From: Enterobacter hormaechei subsp. hoffmannii
Lineage (GTDB): Bacteria; Pseudomonadota; Gammaproteobacteria; Enterobacterales; Enterobacteriaceae
Reading direction: 5' to 3'
NCBI RefSeq assembly: GCF_001729745.1
Contig: NZ_CP017186.1
Span: 372,001 to 436,000 of the forward strand
DNA length: 64,000 nucleotides
Part shown: piece after piece, positions 59,914-64,000 of the stretch
Position numbering within the stretch: position 1 is the stretch's first letter
How the letters are laid out: each line of letters starts with the position of its first letter
Notes under the pieces: model-generated
The model's database searches: none
The model's input: the letters and a program-made list of their open reading frames with translations, nothing else
What the model was told of the DNA's origin: nothing
Program-made: the position numbers and the translations under genes

Positions 59914-61536
59914 ATGCACTGGCAGACACATACCGTTTTTAATCAACCTGCACCGCTATCGAACAGCAACCTTTTTCTCTCTGATTGCGCCCTGCGCGAT
60001 GCGGTAGCGCGCGAAGAGGCTGAGTGGGATGTGGATCTTCTTGCCAGCATCGGCCAGCAGTTGGGTACGGCAGAGTCGCTGGAGCTGGGCAGACTGGCGA
60101 ACGTTAATCCGCCGGAGCTGCTGCGTTATGACGCCACGGGAGCGAGGCTGGATGACGTCCGCTTTCATCCGGCATGGCATCTTCTGATGCAGGGGCTTTG
60201 CGCCAACCGGGTGCACAACCTGGCGTGGGAGGAGGAGGCGCGGAAAGGATCGTTCGTCGCCAGGGCCGCGCGTTTCGTACTTCATGCTCAGGTGGAGGCG
60301 GGAACGCTTTGCCCGGTGACCATGACCTTTGCGGCCACGCCGCTGTTGCAACGGTCGCTGCCCAAACCGTTTCATGAGTGGTTAACGCCGCTGATGAGCG
60401 ATCGCTACGACCCCCATCTTGCGCCGGGGGCGCAAAAGCGCGGCCTGCTGATCGGCATGGGGATGACGGAAAAGCAGGGCGGTTCGGACGTACTCAGTAA
60501 TACTACCAAAGCAGAGAAATGCAGCGATGGCAGTTACCGGCTGGTGGGGCACAAATGGTTTTTCTCCGTGCCGCAGAGCGATGCGCATCTGGTGCTGGCG
60601 CAGGCGAAGGGCGGGTTGTCCTGCTTTTTTGTCCCGCGTTTCTTACCCGACGGGCAACGTAATGCCGTGCGCCTTGAGCGTCTGAAGGACAAGCTCGGCA
60701 ACCGCTCAAATGCCAGCAGTGAGGCTGAATTTCTTGATGCTTCCGGCTGGCTGCTGGGCGAAGAGGGGGAAGGCGTCCGGCAAATTCTGAAGATGGGCGG
60801 GCTGACGCGCTTTGACTGCGCGCTGGGCAGTCACGGACTGATGCGCCGTGCGCTCTCGGTAGCGCTTTATCATGCCCATCAGCGGCAGACCTTCGGCAAA
60901 AATCTGATCGACCAGCCGTTAATGCGCGACGTGCTAAGCCGTATGGCGCTGGTGCTGGAGGGACACACGGCACTGCTGTTCCGACTTGCCCGGGCGTGGG
61001 ACAACCGCAACGACCCGCAGGAAGCCGCATGGGCGCGGCTTTTCACTCCGGCGGCAAAATACAGCGTCTGCAAAGCGGGTATACCGTTTGTGGCAGAGGC
61101 AATGGAGGTGCTGGGCGGTGCAGGCTATTGCGAAGAGAGTGAGCTTCCGCGGTTGTACCGTGAAATGCCCGTCAACAGCATCTGGGAAGGCTCTGGCAAT
61201 ATTATGTGCCTGGATGTACTGCGCGTGCTGGCGAAGCAGCCGGGCATTCTCGACCTGCTCGCCGATGATTTCGCGCAGGTCAAAGGTCAGGACAGGCACT
61301 TCGATCGCAGCTGGCGTCAGCTACAGCAGAAGCTGCGGAAACCGCAGGAAGCGCAGGGCAGGGAGATCGCGCAGCAGCTCTTTTTACTCGGGGCCGGAAG
61401 TCAAATACTGCGGCACGCATCGCCGCCCGTGGCGCAGGCGTGGTGCCGCATGATGCTGGATACCCGGGGCGGCACGCTGATGAGCGAGCAGGTGCAAAAC
61501 GACCTGCTGCTGCGCGCCACGGGCCGGGTCGGTTAA
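59914..61536 (+). CDS. aidB: Acyl-CoA-dehydrogenase-like DNA-alkylation response protein AidB
   Basis: AidB is a flavoprotein that binds DNA and is part of the Ada adaptive response to alkylating agents. It has weak isovaleryl-CoA dehydrogenase activity in E. coli. The 540 residues match E. coli AidB (541) through the FAD-binding [11 protein letters not shown] and [10 protein letters not shown] segments and the C-terminal [19 protein letters not shown]. The 59719-59913 gap holds its promoter, which I did not resolve; an Ada site is expected. Its stop overlaps the next gene by four bases. Confidence 0.95.
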   Translation: MHWQTHTVFNQPAPLSNSNLFLSDCALRDAVAREEAEWDVDLLASIGQQLGTAESLELGRLANVNPPELLRYDATGARLDDVRFHPAWHLLMQGLCANRVHNLAWEEEARKGSFVARAARFVLHAQVEAGTLCPVTMTFAATPLLQRSLPKPFHEWLTPLMSDRYDPHLAPGAQKRGLLIGMGMTEKQGGSDVLSNTTKAEKCSDGSYRLVGHKWFFSVPQSDAHLVLAQAKGGLSCFFVPRFLPDGQRNAVRLERLKDKLGNRSNASSEAEFLDASGWLLGEEGEGVRQILKMGGLTRFDCALGSHGLMRRALSVALYHAHQRQTFGKNLIDQPLMRDVLSRMALVLEGHTALLFRLARAWDNRNDPQEAAWARLFTPAAKYSVCKAGIPFVAEAMEVLGGAGYCEESELPRLYREMPVNSIWEGSGNIMCLDVLRVLAKQPGILDLLADDFAQVKGQDRHFDRSWRQLQQKLRKPQEAQGREIAQQLFLLGAGSQILRHASPPVAQAWCRMMLDTRGGTLMSEQVQNDLLLRATGRVG

Positions 61537-63464
61537 GCCTTCAGCTGGAACAGGCTCACCAGCCGGGTGAGATGTGAACCCTTCTCGCGCAGCGTCTGTG
61601 CTGTCTGCTCGCTGCGTGAGATGCGATCGGCATTGATGTGCGATGCCTCACCGATGTGCGTCATCGCCAGATTCACCTGGCCAATTCCCGCCGACTGCTC
61701 GCGGGAGGCGTGGTTGATCTCGGTGACAAGCTGGCTGATGTTATCGATATGAACAATGATGGCATCCATTGCCAGACGCGTCTGCTCAGACAACGCATGG
61801 CCTTCGCTCACCTTGATCAGCGTGTCGCCAATCAGCTGTTCAATCTCTTTTACCGCGTTGGCGCTGCGTGCGGCCAGGGCGCGTACCTCTTGTGCCACCA
61901 CTGCGAAACCTTTCCCGTGCTCGCCCGCCCGCGCCGCTTCAACCGCCGCATTGAGCGCCAGGATATTGGTCTGGAAAGCGATGGACTCAATCACGCGGGT
62001 GATGTCTTCAATGCGTTTCGATGCATCGCGAATATCATCCATGGTGGAGACTGCGTGGGTCACCGTCTCTCCACCCTGATGCACCGCGCGCGAGGTTTCA
62101 CCCACCAGCTGCTGCGTTTGCTCCATGTTGGCGGCATTTTGCTGCACGGTGGCGGCTAATTGCTCCATGCTGGCGGAGGTCTCCTCAACGCTGCTGGCCT
62201 GCTTGTTGATCTGTTCAGAGATCTCGCCGGTGTCTGAAGCCAGCGCGTTAGTCCCCAGATGGATCTCGCTTGCGGCCTCGCGGACCTGCAACACAATTTT
62301 TTGCAGGCCTTCCCCGATCCCGTTGATGGCGTCAATCAGCTGGCCGACTTCATCCTGGCGGGTAACCGGCAGGCTGGCGCGCAGATCGCCTGCGGCATAC
62401 TGCCGGGCAAGCGCGATCACCTCGCGCAGTGGGCGGGTTAGCATCCGGCGAATGAGGATAACGAACAGGCCCGCGAAGAGAGCGGATAGCACCACGCCCG
62501 CCATCAGGAAGCGATCGCGCAGTGTGGTGACGCTTGAAAGCAGTACGGCTTTATCCACTTCACCCACGATGGTCCAGTTCCAGCCCGGCAGCGGCGTGTA
62601 GGCAACTTTGAGCGTACGGCCATCCGCGCTCACGCGTTCCAGCGTGCCGGCTTTATCACTCAGAAGCTGCTGCTGTGTCGCCGTGTCCCAGTTAGGCAGT
62701 TTGCCCTCTTCGCTGGCATGGAACAGATACTGTCCGCGCGTTTTGCCGCTACTGCGATCCAGTACAAAGAAGTGACCGCTCTCGCCCAGACGACGGTTAA
62801 GGATTTTCTCGCGCATGACGTTCCACGAATGGGTGATGTCCACGCCGACAAAGATAATCCCGATAACCTGGCCTTCCGCATTCTTAACAGGCTGGTACTG
62901 CGTGATATAGCGCTTGCCGAACAGCAGCGCGAGGCCACGATAGACCTCCCCTTTAGTGACGGCGGCAAATGCCGTGCTGGTGGTATCAAGAACGGTTCCG
63001 ATCGCGCGGTCACCATTCTCTTTGCGCAGCGACGTCGCCACGCGGACAAAATCGTTACCGCTGCGGACAAACAGCGTCGAGATGGCTCCCGTTCGGCTCA
63101 GGAAGTCATCAGAAAGCGTATTGTTTTCATGCAACTCCGTTTCGCCGCCTTTCAGCAAAGGAACGGTAAGCCCATTTATGGTCCGGCTCTGGCTACTGTC
63201 GCTGTTCAATGGCTGTGGCAAAAAGGTGGTGAACAGACGGGTATAGCTTTCAACTTCTTCGCTCAGGCTGGTGTTGAACATCTCTACCATATCCACCATG
63301 CCGGTGGACTGGTTATGCAGGTCTTCAACCGCAAGATCTTCAAGCTGCTGGCTGGCGTTGTGGCTCAACAGGAAAGTGAACAGCAAAAAAAGCGTAGCGA
63401 CACTTACAGCTGTTAGCAGCGATAGCTTCGTGCCCAGTCCTGCCCGGCGGAAAAAGGTGATCAT
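61533..63464 (-). CDS. Methyl-accepting chemotaxis protein with Cache-type sensor
   Basis: The 643-residue chemoreceptor has an N-terminal transmembrane helix (about 13-35) and a large periplasmic sensor (about 36-310) of the Cache fusion type ([24 protein letters not shown]). A second helix (about 315-338), a HAMP domain and a C-terminal signalling domain follow, with the hairpin tip [20 protein letters not shown]. The C-terminal CheR/CheB pentapeptide NWETF of the major E. coli receptors is absent, so it depends on other receptors for methylation or adapts differently. The ligand is unknown. It lies between aidB and yjfN, where E. coli has no receptor. Confidence 0.9.
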   Translation of the reverse strand: MITFFRRAGLGTKLSLLTAVSVATLFLLFTFLLSHNASQQLEDLAVEDLHNQSTGMVDMVEMFNTSLSEEVESYTRLFTTFLPQPLNSDSSQSRTINGLTVPLLKGGETELHENNTLSDDFLSRTGAISTLFVRSGNDFVRVATSLRKENGDRAIGTVLDTTSTAFAAVTKGEVYRGLALLFGKRYITQYQPVKNAEGQVIGIIFVGVDITHSWNVMREKILNRRLGESGHFFVLDRSSGKTRGQYLFHASEEGKLPNWDTATQQQLLSDKAGTLERVSADGRTLKVAYTPLPGWNWTIVGEVDKAVLLSSVTTLRDRFLMAGVVLSALFAGLFVILIRRMLTRPLREVIALARQYAAGDLRASLPVTRQDEVGQLIDAINGIGEGLQKIVLQVREAASEIHLGTNALASDTGEISEQINKQASSVEETSASMEQLAATVQQNAANMEQTQQLVGETSRAVHQGGETVTHAVSTMDDIRDASKRIEDITRVIESIAFQTNILALNAAVEAARAGEHGKGFAVVAQEVRALAARSANAVKEIEQLIGDTLIKVSEGHALSEQTRLAMDAIIVHIDNISQLVTEINHASREQSAGIGQVNLAMTHIGEASHINADRISRSEQTAQTLREKGSHLTRLVSLFQLKA

Positions 63465-63596
63465 AAATTGCTCATTATTGAAAAGTGATGGCTGTTCAAC
63501 GGCAGAGCGGAGAGAACGTTTATCTGTTTAATGTAACTGAATGTTACGCGTTTGTTTTTATTGGGTTTCGGGAGAGATAAAAAATTTGCAAAAGTG

Positions 63597-63624
63597 AAAA
63601 GCCACTAAAATTAAGTGGCTTTTA
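63597..63624 (-). terminator. Terminator of yjfN
   Basis: The stem AAAAGCCACT / AGTGGCTTTT with a short AT loop lies 11 bp past the yjfN stop. The gap down to 63465 is the leader of the chemoreceptor gene. Confidence 0.75.
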
Positions 63625-63634
63625 TCGGAGGGGA

Positions 63635-63910
63635 TTATGCATAAAGAATAGCCTGCACGCGCCAGTGATTAACATGGTGATCTTCCTGCATCTGGACGAT
63701 ACGATACCAGGATGCGCCCTGTTCATCCGCCTTCAGGGCGACGACACGTTCAACGTCTTGCGGACTCCCCGTGATATTATTGACGGAGATCTGACCAATC
63801 TCATTCAGGCCCGTGACGCAATCCGCGCTGGCAAATTCAGCCGACTGCGCCGTGGTGCTCAGCAGGCCCGCTGAAAGCAATAGCGTCGTTAAAGCAAGGG
63901 TTCGTTTCAT
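63635..63910 (-). CDS. yjfN: YjfN, DUF1471 (YhcN/BhsA-type) periplasmic protein
   Basis: The 91-residue protein has a signal peptide (about 1-23, ending AQSA) and a DUF1471 domain. It matches E. coli YjfN strongly from SAEFASADCVTGLNEIG to the end (WRVQAILYA). E. coli YjfN has been reported to activate the DegP protease. AAAGGAG lies upstream of the ATG. In E. coli it sits next to aidB; here a chemoreceptor separates them. The 63911-64000 end holds only its upstream region. Confidence 0.92.
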   Translation of the reverse strand: MKRTLALTTLLLSAGLLSTTAQSAEFASADCVTGLNEIGQISVNNITGSPQDVERVVALKADEQGASWYRIVQMQEDHHVNHWRVQAILYA

Positions 63911-64000
63911 CGTCAGCTCCTTTTCACGTGTCTCCGGTATCCGCCGGGCAATCCTTCGCGAATAAACTCATTTCCATTGTTGCTGGCATGGAGTTTATTG

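Overview
The window is chromosomal DNA from an enterobacterium, most likely a member of the Enterobacter cloacae complex. The gene order matches the 94-95 min region of the E. coli chromosome almost gene for gene. The protein sequences are Enterobacter-like, and the ampC-ampR pair is of the ACT/P99 lineage, which E. coli lacks. I made this assignment by recognising sequences; no search was run.

Layout: (1) 1-2.9 kb holds the osmolyte symporter proP, convergent with a NicO-type metal permease. (2) 3.1-8.4 kb is a complete rRNA operon (P1/P2 promoters, boxA, 16S, tRNA-Glu, 23S, 5S, terminator) in a place where E. coli K-12 has none. tRNA-Phe (pheU) follows. (3) 8.9-10.4 kb is a small accessory cassette, an AraC-type regulator plus a LysE-type exporter. 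(4) 10.4-18 kb is yjdC-dsbD-cutA-dcuA-aspA on the minus strand, then fxsA and yjeH. (5) 18-25.9 kb holds groSL, an inserted yjiHG pair, yjeI, epmB/efp, the entericidin locus ecnA-ecnB with a LuxR-type gene, sugE behind a guanidine-II riboswitch, and blc. (6) 26-32.8 kb is ampC/ampR, the fumarate reductase operon frdABCD with an FNR-like promoter, and epmA. (7) 33-40.7 kb is yjeM, mscM, psd, rsgA and orn. (8) 40.8-41.4 kb has three tandem tRNA-Gly genes and a DnaA-box cluster that matches datA in position. (9) 41.4-54.5 kb is queG, nnr-tsaE-amiB-mutL-miaA-hfq-hflX-hflK-hflC, yjeT and purA. (10) 54.6-64 kb is nsrR-rnr-rlmB, an MHS-family transporter, aidB, a methyl-accepting chemotaxis protein and yjfN.

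Several groups of genes work together. EF-P and two of its modification enzymes (EpmA, EpmB) are all present. DcuA, AspA and FrdABCD form the aspartate-to-fumarate-to-succinate route of anaerobic respiration. QueG, MiaA and TsaE modify tRNA, while Orn and RNase R degrade RNA and RlmB methylates 23S rRNA. HflK and HflC form the FtsH modulator complex.

I did not find a clearly undescribed multi-gene system. The most unusual observations are a short palindromic repeat that codes for the interdomain linker of DsbD, the extra rRNA operon, an inserted yjiHG pair behind a perfect palindrome, and three convergent gene pairs whose stop codons overlap by four bases.
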